Shown one piece after another: positions 32,412 to 39,755 of a DNA stretch of 39,755 nt. Under the pieces are notes generated by a model, which had not been told where the DNA came from, searched no databases, and was given only the letters and a program-made list of their open reading frames with translations. The stretch lies in the NCBI GenBank assembly GCA_001593935.1, contig LUCE01000011.1, forward strand, positions 1 to 39,755, in the 5' to 3' direction. The stretch comes from Candidatus Bathyarchaeota archaeon B26-2. Its GTDB lineage: Archaea; Thermoproteota; Bathyarchaeia; Bathyarchaeales; B26-1. A program made the position numbers and the translations under genes. Each line of letters starts with the position of its first letter. Position 1 is the first letter of the stretch.

Positions 32412-33191
32412 TTGAAGATTGACGTCCACTGCCATGTAGCGAAGAGGGCTAATCGTGCTTCTAGGGGATGGACCAACGCAGACCTTATCGAGGCGGCCGA
32501 TAAGCTCGGAATCGATAAGCTCCTATGCTCCACACCGGTCTCCAGAGGTCAACCCACCATGAAGATGGTGCGGGAATGTAACGATATCACGTACGAGGCT
32601 ATGAAGGAGTATCCCGACAGAATATTGGGGTACGCCTTCGTCAATCCGGGCTACTTCACTGAGGCGATAGAGGAGGTTGAGAGGTGCATAAACGAGCTTG
32701 GGATGATCGGTATCAAACTATACAACCAGTACCGAGCCGATGAACCTGTGGTGCTTCCTCTTATAAGGAAGGCGGCCGAGATGCAGGTACCAGTCCTCTG
32801 GCATGCAGGCCACCCTCCCAGCCCGGAAGAGGCTCTCCGATGGGGGCAGCCGAGGATCTCAGATGGGGTTCACATCGCTGCCCTCGCGAGAAAGGTGCCC
32901 GACGCAATCTTGATCAACGGTCATATAGGTGGGGGTGGAGACTGGGAGTGGAGTATCAAGGCCTTAAAGAACGTTCCAAACGTCTACGTCGACACGAGTG
33001 GAAGCGTCGTCGATGAGGGTATAGTCGAGATGTGCGTCAAGTACCTAGGAGCTGAGAGGGTTCTCTTCGGAACCGACCTCTCCATGGAGGCGGGTGTTGG
33101 TAAGATACTCGGCGCCGATCTAACCGACGAGCAGCGTGAACTTATCTTCTGGAAGAATATAGACGGCATCCTCAGGAGGCGGAAGGTATGA
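32412..33191 (+). CDS. Amidohydrolase (COG2159-like), with full metal site
   Basis: 259 residues of a metal-dependent TIM barrel. It starts KIDVHCHVAK with the His-x-His pair (His6, His8), then VPVLWHAGHPP, ILINGHIGGGG and the Asp in VLFGTDLS, so all expected ligands are present. Relatives hydrolyse or decarboxylate cyclic substrates. TTG at 32412 is used because GGAGGAG lies 6 nt before it. The TATA candidate is TTTAATAAAAG near 32355. Its stop overlaps the ATG of a second, related gene (ATGA), so both are made in equal amounts. Confidence 0.88.
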   Translation: MKIDVHCHVAKRANRASRGWTNADLIEAADKLGIDKLLCSTPVSRGQPTMKMVRECNDITYEAMKEYPDRILGYAFVNPGYFTEAIEEVERCINELGMIGIKLYNQYRADEPVVLPLIRKAAEMQVPVLWHAGHPPSPEEALRWGQPRISDGVHIAALARKVPDAILINGHIGGGGDWEWSIKALKNVPNVYVDTSGSVVDEGIVEMCVKYLGAERVLFGTDLSMEAGVGKILGADLTDEQRELIFWKNIDGILRRRKV

Positions 33192-33973
33192 TAATCGACG
33201 CAAGTACGTATATCGGTCATTGGCCGTTTCGAAGGCTTCGTCACAACACCGCTGAGGGTCTGATCTCTCTGATGGACCGAAACGGCATCGACAAGGCCGT
33301 TGTATCATCGATCAACGCCGTCTTCTACAAGAACTGTCAAGAGGGGAACGAAGAACTCGCCGAGGAGATCGAGCCTTACAGAGATAGGTTGATTCCCTTC
33401 GCAACGTTGAACCCCAAGTACGTTGCGTGGAGAGAAGACCTAGAGAGATGCGTTGAAGACCTAGGTATGAGAGGGCTACGCCTATACCCCGTCTACCACA
33501 AGTATGGGCTTCTAGAGCGTGAGAGCAGTGAACTCCTACGCGAAGCGGCTAGGATGAGGCTTCCCGTCGAGTTGCCGGTTACACTCGTAGACCCGAGGCA
33601 GCACCACTGGTTGGACGTTGATACTGGACTTCCCTTAAACCAAGTGTTGGAGGCTGCTAATCGATACCGCGAGAACGTATTCATAATCCTAAACGCGAAA
33701 ACCGTCTCCCCGATAATTGAGAGAAAAGGGGCCGCTGCTCCTCCCAGAAACGTTTACGTAGAGATGTCCCGTCTCTCCGCTGTTCTAAACAAGTCTATAC
33801 AAGCCGTCATCTCCCGTCTTGGTGTTGAAAGGGTTGTCTTCGGCACAGGGATGCCCTTCCACTACGCCAAGCCGGCGTTGCTGAAGATGGAGATACTTGA
33901 CATAAAAGAGGAGGAGAAGGAAGCGATCTACTGGAAGAACATGGCTGAGCTACTTGGCCTACAGGGAGGTTAA
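33188..33973 (+). CDS. Amidohydrolase-like protein lacking the metal ligands
   Basis: 261 residues with the same barrel outline as the preceding gene (LRLYPVYHKYGL, then VERVVFGTGMPFHYAKPALL). The ligands are replaced: the N-terminal His-x-His becomes Ser-x-Tyr (DASTYIGHW), the usual His after strand 5 becomes NAKTVSP, and the final Asp of FGTD becomes Gly (FGTGMP). It is probably not catalytic alone and may be a structural or regulatory partner of the upstream enzyme, with which it overlaps by 4 nt (ATGA). Confidence 0.82.
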   Translation: MIIDASTYIGHWPFRRLRHNTAEGLISLMDRNGIDKAVVSSINAVFYKNCQEGNEELAEEIEPYRDRLIPFATLNPKYVAWREDLERCVEDLGMRGLRLYPVYHKYGLLERESSELLREAARMRLPVELPVTLVDPRQHHWLDVDTGLPLNQVLEAANRYRENVFIILNAKTVSPIIERKGAAAPPRNVYVEMSRLSAVLNKSIQAVISRLGVERVVFGTGMPFHYAKPALLKMEILDIKEEEKEAIYWKNMAELLGLQGG

Positions 33974-33990
33974 CGGGAGTAACCGGGAGG

Positions 33991-34212
33991 CTACACCGTT
34001 TCCAACTTGTAGATAGCCCTCGTCCCCTTCAAGGTCTCGTGGAGTCTGTTGGCGAGTTCGAGAACCTCCTCGAGTGAGGGTTCTCTTCCCCAGTCGTAGA
34101 CGTGGTCATAGTGCCCCTTGATGGGCTTGAATCCCATGTTTAGGATTCTCCTCACAACCTCTGTTGGGGGAGAACCCTCGCTGCTAAACCATATGGTTAG
34201 GTACGTCTTCAT
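33991..34212 (-). CDS. Small protein coupled to flavodiiron protein, unknown function
   Basis: 73 residues, soluble: MKTYLTIWFSSEGSPPTEVV, then RRILNMGFKPIKGHYDHVYDWG and a C-terminal helix ELANRLHETLKGT. It looks like a compact alpha/beta (ferredoxin-like) fold. No cysteines are present, so no redox centre is indicated. ATG at 34212 lies 7 nt after GGGTGA, a ribosome site that overlaps the flavodiiron stop codon, so its translation depends on that gene. It may assist or regulate the flavodiiron protein. Confidence 0.75.
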   Translation of the reverse strand: MKTYLTIWFSSEGSPPTEVVRRILNMGFKPIKGHYDHVYDWGREPSLEEVLELANRLHETLKGTRAIYKLETV

Positions 34213-34219
34213 CTGAGGG

Positions 34220-35404
34220 TCACCCTATCTTCTCGGCTATCTTCTCGCCGAACTCTTTACAACTCTGCAGTTCTTCCTTGGAGGGCGCGTATCTGATCGA
34301 TAGACCGGGCTCTAGAACGTCGAGATTTGCTTCCTTGAGAATGCGGTTGATCTTTCTCACTGCCCCTCCTCCCCACCCGTAGGAGCCGAAGCTCGCCCAG
34401 ACCTTCCCTTTCGGCCTCAACCCAACTATATAGGTGAGGAAGGAGCCTATCGCTGGTAACATGGAGTTGTTCAGCGTGGGAGACCCCACGACTACCGCCT
34501 TAGCCTCCAAGACCTCTTTCACAACCTCAGCTAAGTCTGTTCTTCGTATATGGAGGAGACGAGTCTCCACGCCACGGCTCGAGAGGGCGTCCAAAATTGC
34601 GTACGCCATCCTACGGGTGCTCCCCCACATGGTGTCGTAGATGATCACGGCCTTCCTTCCAGTTACGCCCATACTCCACTTCACATAGGAGTCGACGATC
34701 TTCTTCGGGTTCGACCTCCAGATAACGCCGTGGCTCGGGGCGATCATCCGAGGTTCTATGCCTAAATCAGAGAGCTCCTCGACCTTCTTGAGGATGAGGG
34801 ATGCGAAAGGCATCAAGATGTTGGCGTAATACTTCGCAGCCTCATCCATGAGAACGGCTTGATCGACCTCGTCGTCAAACCTCTGAGACGATGCTAGATG
34901 CTGGCCGAAAGCGTCGTTAGGCATAAGTATCTCGTCTTCTTTCAGGTAGGTGAACATGCTGTCGGGCCAATGCAGCATCGGCGCCTCTACAAAACTCAGA
35001 GTTCTTTTTCCAAGGTTAAGCTCGTCCCCGGTCTCGACGATCTTGAATGTCCAGTCTCCTCCCCCATAATACTTGGTGAGCCCATCTCTACCCCTCCGTG
35101 TGGACACTATGGTGGCGTTTTTAGCGTATCGCATGATTGAGGGCAGTGAGCTTGAGTGGTCTTTCTCGACGTGGTTGACGACCACGTAATCTACATCCCT
35201 TAGGCTCGTTAACTCTTGAATGTTCCCCACCAACTCGTTCTGAAAGGCATGTTTAACAGTGTCGATGAGAGCCGTTTTCTCGTCTATGACAAGGTAGGCG
35301 TTGTAGGTTGTACCCCTCCTCGTCTCGTAGCCGTGAAAATCTCTAACGTCCCAGTCCACGGCCCCAACCCAGTATACGTTCTTGGATAATCTCACGGGAC
35401 TCAT
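34220..35404 (-). CDS. Flavodiiron protein (FprA type)
   Basis: About 394 residues. It reduces O2 or NO with electrons from reduced cofactors (F420H2 in methanogens) and protects anaerobes. The MBL-fold diiron domain has VNHVEKDHSSSLP (His, Glu, Asp, His), MLHWPDSM, NDAFGQH and APSHGVIW, all ligands present. The FMN-binding flavodoxin domain follows: IIYDTMWGSTRRMAYA and GSPTLNN. No rubredoxin domain is fused. ATG at 35404 is preferred over a GTG at 35419 because a TATA-like GTATATTACC near 35440 puts the transcript start at about 35415. Confidence 0.95.
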   Translation of the reverse strand: MSPVRLSKNVYWVGAVDWDVRDFHGYETRRGTTYNAYLVIDEKTALIDTVKHAFQNELVGNIQELTSLRDVDYVVVNHVEKDHSSSLPSIMRYAKNATIVSTRRGRDGLTKYYGGGDWTFKIVETGDELNLGKRTLSFVEAPMLHWPDSMFTYLKEDEILMPNDAFGQHLASSQRFDDEVDQAVLMDEAAKYYANILMPFASLILKKVEELSDLGIEPRMIAPSHGVIWRSNPKKIVDSYVKWSMGVTGRKAVIIYDTMWGSTRRMAYAILDALSSRGVETRLLHIRRTDLAEVVKEVLEAKAVVVGSPTLNNSMLPAIGSFLTYIVGLRPKGKVWASFGSYGWGGGAVRKINRILKEANLDVLEPGLSIRYAPSKEELQSCKEFGEKIAEKIG

Positions 35405-35514
35405 AACCACTTCCACCACAGACGTTCAATAGGTAATATACATTTGGTAGATAATAATATGTAGTACTGCAGCAGAGGACGTTGTTGAGTTTTGTTAATG
35501 TTGTTAAACTCTTT

Positions 35515-35811
35515 TCAAGATGTCCATAAGGCAAATGAAACAGAAGTCTGACAAGTGAAGTGTCCCCCGGTTCTTCCAGCACTCATACGCCTAACCTCAT
35601 AGTCCCAATCCTCTAAAACCGTAAAAAGGAGAATCCCTCCTTTCCTAACCAAAAGATCGTTATAAACATCCAATTCACGAAAAGAATCCTTAGTTTGACG
35701 GTCCAATCTCTTCATGGTTGGTATGGACGCTGACTTAGCACCAACATATCTAAAGACAATAACAAGATAAGTATCAGGAACTACGATGCCTTCACAGAGA
35801 ACCTTGATCCA
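35515..35811 (-). pseudogene. Open frame without a start, possible gene remnant
   Basis: In the 425-nt gap between the ZIP and flavodiiron genes a minus-strand frame stays open for 98 codons from a TGA at 35812-35814. It looks coding (CEGIVVPDTYLVIVFRYVG, then SFRELDVYNDLLVRKGGILL and FTVLEDWDYEVRRMSAG). No ATG, GTG or TTG occurs before an ATG at 35713-35715, about one third of the way in. No family is recognised. It may be the remains of a decayed gene, or chance. The rest of the gap holds only the flavodiiron promoter. Confidence 0.35.
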
Positions 35812-35829
35812 TCAACTCCAGAAGAGACC

Positions 35830-36573
35830 TCATTTGAAGATAGTATCTAGAAACATCATGAGGATGAAGCCGACTATCAACCCTAATGTTGCCTCTCTCG
35901 CGTATTCCTTACGATGACTTTCAGGGATCAACTCGTCACTAACAACGAAGAGCATCGCTCCCGCGGCGAAGGCCAAACCCCAAGGTAAGAGCTGGCTGGA
36001 AACAGAGACTATGACCACGCCCAGTAGGCCCCCGAGGGGTTCAACGAGTCCTGTGAGGGTTGCATACATCAAGGATCTTCCCCTACTGTATTTTTCGCGT
36101 AGTAGGGGCATGGCCACAGCCAATCCTTCAGGTACGTTCTGAAGCCCTATCGCCATAGCGACGATCAGACCGGAGGAGACGTCTCCGATGCCGAAGCTCA
36201 CCCCTACAGCCATGCCCTCCGGAAAGTTGTGGATTGTTATGGCGATTATGAAGAGCCATATTCGTGCAAGTCTTGAAGGAGGGCCTTCCAACCCCGATAT
36301 GAAGTGCCTGTGAGGGACGAAACGGTCTATTAAGTGCATCACCGAGGCACCCATCGCGATCCCCAAGACACTTACCGGTAATCCACCTATCTCCAAGGCT
36401 GGAATCAGTAGACTGAATGACGTCGCGGCGAGCATGACGCCGGCCGAGAAGCCCAACATGATATCCAACGCTCTATCCGAGACTTCTTTGGTGAAGAGGA
36501 CCGGAAGAGCTCCAGCCCCAGTAGCGAGTCCCGCAATTAAGCTGGCAGATACACCTATCATGATGATGTTCAT
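35830..36573 (-). CDS. ZIP family metal transporter
   Basis: 247 residues, about eight membrane helices, in the cytoplasmic membrane. The metal-binding signatures are IHNFPEGMAVG in helix 4 and LQNVPEGLAVA in helix 5. A His-containing loop, RFVPHRHFISG, lies between helices 3 and 4. ZIP proteins import Zn2+, Fe2+ or Mn2+, and the preferred ion is not evident. ATG at 36573 is about 26-30 nt from a TATATA box (36597-36604), so the message may be leaderless. A GAGGT 6 nt before the ATG could alternatively serve as ribosome site. Confidence 0.94.
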   Translation of the reverse strand: MNIIMIGVSASLIAGLATGAGALPVLFTKEVSDRALDIMLGFSAGVMLAATSFSLLIPALEIGGLPVSVLGIAMGASVMHLIDRFVPHRHFISGLEGPPSRLARIWLFIIAITIHNFPEGMAVGVSFGIGDVSSGLIVAMAIGLQNVPEGLAVAMPLLREKYSRGRSLMYATLTGLVEPLGGLLGVVIVSVSSQLLPWGLAFAAGAMLFVVSDELIPESHRKEYAREATLGLIVGFILMMFLDTIFK

Positions 36574-36615
36574 AACAAAACCTCATAGTCGCGCCAATAT
36601 ATAAAGGAGACCGAG

Positions 36616-36750
36616 ATGCTTAACGCGCCATCTACGGATGCCTGTAAAGCTGAACAAGGTGGGCTGGCTCCGAGATTAAGCCAAAAACTTCATTTGAGGG
36701 ACCCAAAAGGCTGGGACAACTTAGAGAGGTTTCTGGACGATCATCGATAG
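36616..36750 (+). CDS. Short candidate protein (44 residues)
   Basis: ATG at 36616 follows AAAGGAG by 6 nt, a well-placed ribosome site, and opens a 44-codon frame (MLNAPSTDACKAEQGGLAPR, ending in a polar helix WDNLERFLDDHR). It is divergent from the ZIP gene. The TATA-like ATATATAAAG is only about 15-20 nt upstream, rather close. One cysteine, no membrane segment, no known family. It could be a genuine small protein or a chance frame. Confidence 0.35.
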   Translation: MLNAPSTDACKAEQGGLAPRLSQKLHLRDPKGWDNLERFLDDHR

Positions 36751-36820
36751 GAATGGAGCATACTACGTGCGGCGTAGCTGCTGTTCCCTTAGAGAATGAA
36801 AGTTACATCATGTTTCAGTC

Positions 36821-37277
36821 TCAACTGATTCTCCGGATAATCTTTCCTTCTTGATCTATTATCTCCATAATTATCCGGTCGGTTATGGATCGGGTTGCAC
36901 ACTTTATGCATGGGTCGTACGCGCGGATCATCATCTCTACGCTGTTTAGAAGTCTAGGTTTTATCACGCCGTTCTTTATGAACTTTGAGGCTGCGTCCTT
37001 TACGCTCATATTTATCGCGGCGTTGTTCACCTGAGTAGGTATAATCATTTTTATCTCTTTCAGTCTTCCGGTTCTCGTTAAGGTGTATCTGTGGGCGAGG
37101 GTGCCTCTCGGCGCCTCAACTATCCCTATACCTTCTCCAGCCTTCGGTTTCACCTTGACTCTCACGTAGGGCTTCGTTATCTCGTCCTCTTCAAGGAGGC
37201 TCTTCGCCTGCGTTTAGAAGCGAGGAGACGCATCCAGCACAACAAGTTAAGGAGACGACGCTCGCCTTCAACTGCAT
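36821..37277 (-). pseudogene. Hydrogenase remnant: small-subunit start fused to large-subunit end
   Basis: Two fragments in different frames. From ATG at 37277, with GGAG 7 nt upstream, 28 codons read as the start of a [NiFe]-hydrogenase small subunit, with SVVSLTCCAGCVSSLLNAGE including the CxxC cluster motif, then stop at 37191. Overlapping this, the frame open from 37213 to 36821 is the C-terminal about 130 residues of a group 3-type large subunit: AKSLLEEDEITKP, GEGIGIVEAPRGTLAHRY, NNAAINMSVKDAA and the nickel-binding RAYDPCIKCATR. The large-subunit N-terminal CxxC and most of both proteins are absent. An internal deletion in a small-large operon would create this. Confidence 0.85.
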
Positions 37278-37399
37278 TTAACTCTCCATATCGACAGAGA
37301 GATATCTTAAACTCTCTCCCTTAATAAACTCGTGGAACCGCGTTTATTGCCCTTTCCTTTTAACCGCAAATCTTATAAATAACTTGATACATTCTTCAT

Positions 37400-37672
37400 A
37401 TGAAGATTTTTCAATATGGGAGCGCGCCGAAGATGGAGAAACCCAGCCAAGGATACGACGAAAAAGGACTCGAGGAAGACCACAAATTCATAATCTTCTT
37501 CCTTAAGGATGACGAGGACCAGAGCGTCCAAGTGGAGGAGGTTGAAGAGATAGACTTCCTCGAAGTCTCGAGGCACCTAAACCTAGGTGAATCAGTCTTC
37601 ATAGCTCACAGAAAGCCCAAGATCGGAGTCGAGAACGAAGATGAGGTTCTTAACGAGGCATCCGTCAGTTAG
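37400..37672 (+). CDS. Small acidic protein, unknown function
   Basis: 90 residues, strongly acidic in the middle (KDDEDQSVQVEEVEEIDFLE), with a beta-like FIIFFLKDD core and an ESVFIAHRKPKIG segment. No signal or cysteine. ATG at 37400 lies about 25 nt after the TATA box TCTTATAAATAAC (near 37370-37380), so the transcript is leaderless or nearly so. It stands 79 nt before an ArsR-type gene that has a separate promoter. No family is recognised. Confidence 0.65.
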   Translation: MKIFQYGSAPKMEKPSQGYDEKGLEEDHKFIIFFLKDDEDQSVQVEEVEEIDFLEVSRHLNLGESVFIAHRKPKIGVENEDEVLNEASVS

Positions 37673-37751
37673 TGATGCCTCTAGTCGACAAAAGGGTTTA
37701 TAGGAACACCCTTAAAATTACACTTAAATGAAAGATCGAGGGTGAGGTGCA

Positions 37752-38063
37752 GTGAAGAAAGGGCTCAGCAAAGCGTGTTACCGGTTCTTCTCCACATTGT
37801 CCAACCCAACCCGTTTAGCCATCCTAGAACTTCTAAGGGAGGAACCCAAAAACGTGACCCAGATCTCTGAGGCGCTAAACCAAGACCAGAGCATGATCTC
37901 GCATAACCTTAAACCCCTAGTCCGATGCAGATTCGTCTTCGTTGAGAGAAGATGGAGAGAACACGTATACTCAATTAATAGAGAGACGATGGAAGCAGTC
38001 TTTGAGATAGTCCAAAACCACATGAAGAAGTACTGCCCTCCCAAAGAAAAATGCCATGCCTAA
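37752..38063 (+). CDS. ArsR-family regulator with cysteine-rich tail
   Basis: 103 residues with the ArsR/SmtB winged helix: RFFSTLSNPTRLAILELLRE, then NVTQISEALNQDQSMISHNL and the wing VFVERRWREHVYSINR. The C-terminus MKKYCPPKEKCHA, together with Cys9, offers thiols for a metal or redox signal. Start is GTG at 37752, just after GGTGAGG. A likely TATA element CACTTAAATG lies about 25-30 nt upstream. Its targets are unknown; the acidic-protein gene upstream or the radical SAM gene downstream are nearest. Confidence 0.87.
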   Translation: MKKGLSKACYRFFSTLSNPTRLAILELLREEPKNVTQISEALNQDQSMISHNLKPLVRCRFVFVERRWREHVYSINRETMEAVFEIVQNHMKKYCPPKEKCHA

Positions 38064-38186
38064 GAAACTCGGTTGACCGCCAGATTCCCAGAGACATATC
38101 CACATCTCTTGAAAAGATGTTATAAACTCTAGGTTCATTACTGACGCCAAGAGTCGATGAAAGGTAAATAAGAAGCAAGTGTCATC

Positions 38187-38957
38187 TTGGTCCAGAAAAA
38201 GGTGAATGACGTCGTGAAGGTCAGAGAGGTTACAGCGAAGACGATCTTATCGAGATCGAGAGTCTCCGATTACACGATCAACCCCTACATTGGTTGTGAG
38301 CATGGATGCACCTACTGTTACGCACGGTTCATGAAGAGATACACAGGACATAGAGAAGAATGGGGTGAATTCGTCGATGTCAAGATAAACGCTGTAACCC
38401 TCTTAAAACGTGAGATAAAGAGGAGACGCGTTGGCAAGGTATGGATAAGCGGTGTCTGCGACCCGTACCAACCGCTCGAGAATAGATACAAACTGACGAG
38501 AGGATGCCTTGAAGTACTGCTGAGAGAAGGCTGGCCCGTCACGATACAGACGAAGTCTCCCCTCATACTCCGAGACATAGAGATCCTCAGAGAATTCAGA
38601 GAGATCGAGGCCGTCCTTTCAATAACCACCTCCGACGACGAGATCAGGAGAATCTTTGAACCCAATTCGCCCCCGATCGAGGAAAGGATAGAGGCACTCG
38701 GGAGGCTACATTCTGAAGGTATAAAGACCTACGCGATGATAGCTCCCCTGTTACCGAAGGCCGAAGAACTGGTCAAACAATTAGAAGGGAAAGTGGACCA
38801 TGTCTTAATCGATAAGATGAACTACCACTACGCGGACTGGGTATACCGGAAATACGGACTCGAGTACGCGATGAGCTGGACTTTCTTTAACCAAAAGAAG
38901 GTGGAACTCGGTAACGCGTTGAGGGAGAGGGGGATACCCTACCAAGTTCTCTTCTAA
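38187..38957 (+). CDS. Radical SAM protein, spore photoproduct lyase-like family
   Basis: 256 residues. The iron-sulfur motif is INPYIGCEHGCTYCYARF (CxxxCxxC). WISGVCDPYQPLENRYKLTR and VTIQTKSPLILRDIE are typical of the SPL-like group (COG1533), whose members outside spore formers are of uncertain function and may act in DNA repair. The AdoMet-binding part (LSITTSDDEIRRIFEPN) and a C-terminal end WTFFNQKKVELGN are complete. TTG at 38187 is used. Being about 22-25 nt after GGTAAATAAG, it may be a leaderless start. Confidence 0.9.
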   Translation: MVQKKVNDVVKVREVTAKTILSRSRVSDYTINPYIGCEHGCTYCYARFMKRYTGHREEWGEFVDVKINAVTLLKREIKRRRVGKVWISGVCDPYQPLENRYKLTRGCLEVLLREGWPVTIQTKSPLILRDIEILREFREIEAVLSITTSDDEIRRIFEPNSPPIEERIEALGRLHSEGIKTYAMIAPLLPKAEELVKQLEGKVDHVLIDKMNYHYADWVYRKYGLEYAMSWTFFNQKKVELGNALRERGIPYQVLF

Positions 38958-39156
38958 CGCTTGTATGTTAACATGTGGCCCAGAGAAAGACCGAATAACA
39001 CCTGCAGAGGGTTTCTCTATAACCACGATCATGACAGATTCTCATCAGTATGAACAACGGGGCGACGACGTGATGATCTTTTCAGCACCACGGCTAAAAA
39101 GGAAGACGTCGGAAACCTCTAGAACAATCTAAATACCCCAGACAGCTTAAATACAA

Positions 39157-39181
39157 GTTTTATAACTATACAATTATAGTT
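39157..39181 (+). promoter_or_regulatory. Promoter and palindrome before the DUF151 gene
   Basis: GTTTTATAAC (about 39157-39166) is a TATA candidate. It overlaps a perfect palindrome AACTATA-CAAT-TATAGTT (39164-39181) just before the AAAGGAAA ribosome site. A regulator bound there could stop both TATA recognition and initiation. Confidence 0.5.
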
Positions 39182-39190
39182 TAAAGGAAA

Positions 39191-39652
39191 TTGAGAGTAT
39201 TGGAAGACTCTACCAAGGTCCAGATATATGGAATCGGTCAGGTCAAAACCCCTTATGGACCCGTTCCCGCGCTTCTACTCGAAGACAATAGGGAGAGAGT
39301 TTTGGTTGTTATTATCGGTAATTTCGAAGCCTCGTCCATAGCGGCAGCACTTCAGGGATTCAAATTTCCCGCTCCAAACACCCACGATTTTATGATGAAC
39401 GTTCTCAAAGAGCTGAACGCAACGATTAAACGCGGAGAAGTCTACGGCCTTCAAGAAAACAGGTTCCTTGCAAAGCTTGTACTCGACGTTTCTGGAGAGG
39501 AAATAGAGATCGAAGGAAGGCCCAGCGACGTTATAGCCCTGACCGTAAGGGCTGGAGTGAATATATACGTCGCAGAGAAGGTTATGAAGGAGACCTCCGT
39601 AAAGAAGTCGACATTAATGAAGGGAACCGAGAAGAACGAGAATCTTGAATAA
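39191..39652 (+). CDS. DUF151 / bifunctional nuclease-family protein
   Basis: 153 residues of the BFN (DUF151) fold. Blocks: VLVVIIGNFEASSIAAALQG, then NTHDFMMNVLKELNATIKRG, FLAKLVLDVSGEEIEIEGRP, and PSDVIALTVRAGVNIYVAEK. Plant and bacterial homologues have weak DNase and RNase activity; for archaeal ones this is inferred. TTG at 39191 follows AAAGG. A lysine- and glutamate-rich tail closes the protein. It is the last gene in the window, and the 100 nt after it hold no clear feature. Confidence 0.9.
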   Translation: MRVLEDSTKVQIYGIGQVKTPYGPVPALLLEDNRERVLVVIIGNFEASSIAAALQGFKFPAPNTHDFMMNVLKELNATIKRGEVYGLQENRFLAKLVLDVSGEEIEIEGRPSDVIALTVRAGVNIYVAEKVMKETSVKKSTLMKGTEKNENLE

Positions 39653-39755
39653 GACTGAAATCTAAAAAAAGAAACGAATGACACCGCCTCGTTAGTAAGA
39701 ACCCGAAGGCGCACCGAATACATTCAGAGCCTAAAGGCTCATTGATAACGGTAAA

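Noticed and set aside
39071-39150. GTGATGA near 39071-39077 resembled a C box of a C/D-box guide RNA.
   Set aside because: No CTGA D box or internal C'/D' pair at suitable spacing could be found.
1-39755. CRISPR arrays, insertion sequences and rRNA genes.
   Set aside because: No regularly spaced repeats, no transposase motifs and no rRNA-like sequence were seen.

Overview
The window is archaeal chromosome. Evidence: a thermosome subunit, both DNA topoisomerase VI subunits, aIF1A, Rio1 kinase, the Dim2/Pno1-like KH protein, archaeal-type glycyl-tRNA synthetase, geranylgeranyl reductase, HMG-CoA reductase, tRNA-splicing endonuclease, tRNA genes with introns, archaeal TATA boxes (TTTAAATA-like) about 25-30 nt before inferred starts, and Shine-Dalgarno motifs of the GGAGGTGAT type with frequent GTG and TTG starts. 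The gene set fits an anaerobic, possibly thermophilic lineage of the TACK type, perhaps Bathyarchaeia. That placement is inference, because no rRNA is present.

Layout. 1-6 kb holds information processing on the minus strand: thermosome start, tRNA-Ile2(CAU) with one intron, then aIF1A > Rio1 > KH protein > Top6B > Top6A > a small two-helix membrane protein. A plus-strand tRNA-Asn interrupted by three introns sits in between. 6-10 kb carries two alpha/beta hydrolases, a GDT1-type cation transporter and a winged-helix protein. 10-14.6 kb reads forward: class II HMG-CoA reductase (isoprenoid lipids), Trm-G10 methyltransferase, RNase Z, and a Kelch-like propeller. 14.7-22.9 kb mixes a URO-D-like methyltransferase, Trm5, an ADP-ribosylglycohydrolase, split transketolase, an ArsR regulator with a repeat protein, a Gfo/Idh/MocA oxidoreductase and an MBL-fold hydrolase. 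23-26.5 kb: geranylgeranyl reductase, Dph6, HypE, tRNA-Pro.

From 26.5 to 28.6 kb the sequence turns AT-rich. It holds a PadR regulator, a divergently read 66-residue peptide with a signal sequence, a leaderless regulator with two winged-helix units, and an AbrB-type protein with a cysteine cluster. 29-33.9 kb: glycyl-tRNA synthetase, DUF47/PhoU-like protein overlapping the tRNA-splicing endonuclease, and two overlapping amidohydrolases, the second without the metal ligands. 34-39.7 kb: flavodiiron protein with a coupled small gene, ZIP transporter, a hydrogenase operon scar, an acidic protein, ArsR, an SPL-type radical SAM protein and a DUF151 nuclease-like protein.

Themes: tRNA maturation is unusually well represented (EndA, RNase Z, Trm5, Trm-G10 and intron-bearing tRNAs). 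The strongest observations are the three-intron tRNA-Asn, the apparent AUA start of Top6B, the fusion scar of hydrogenase small and large subunits, and the peptide/regulator island.
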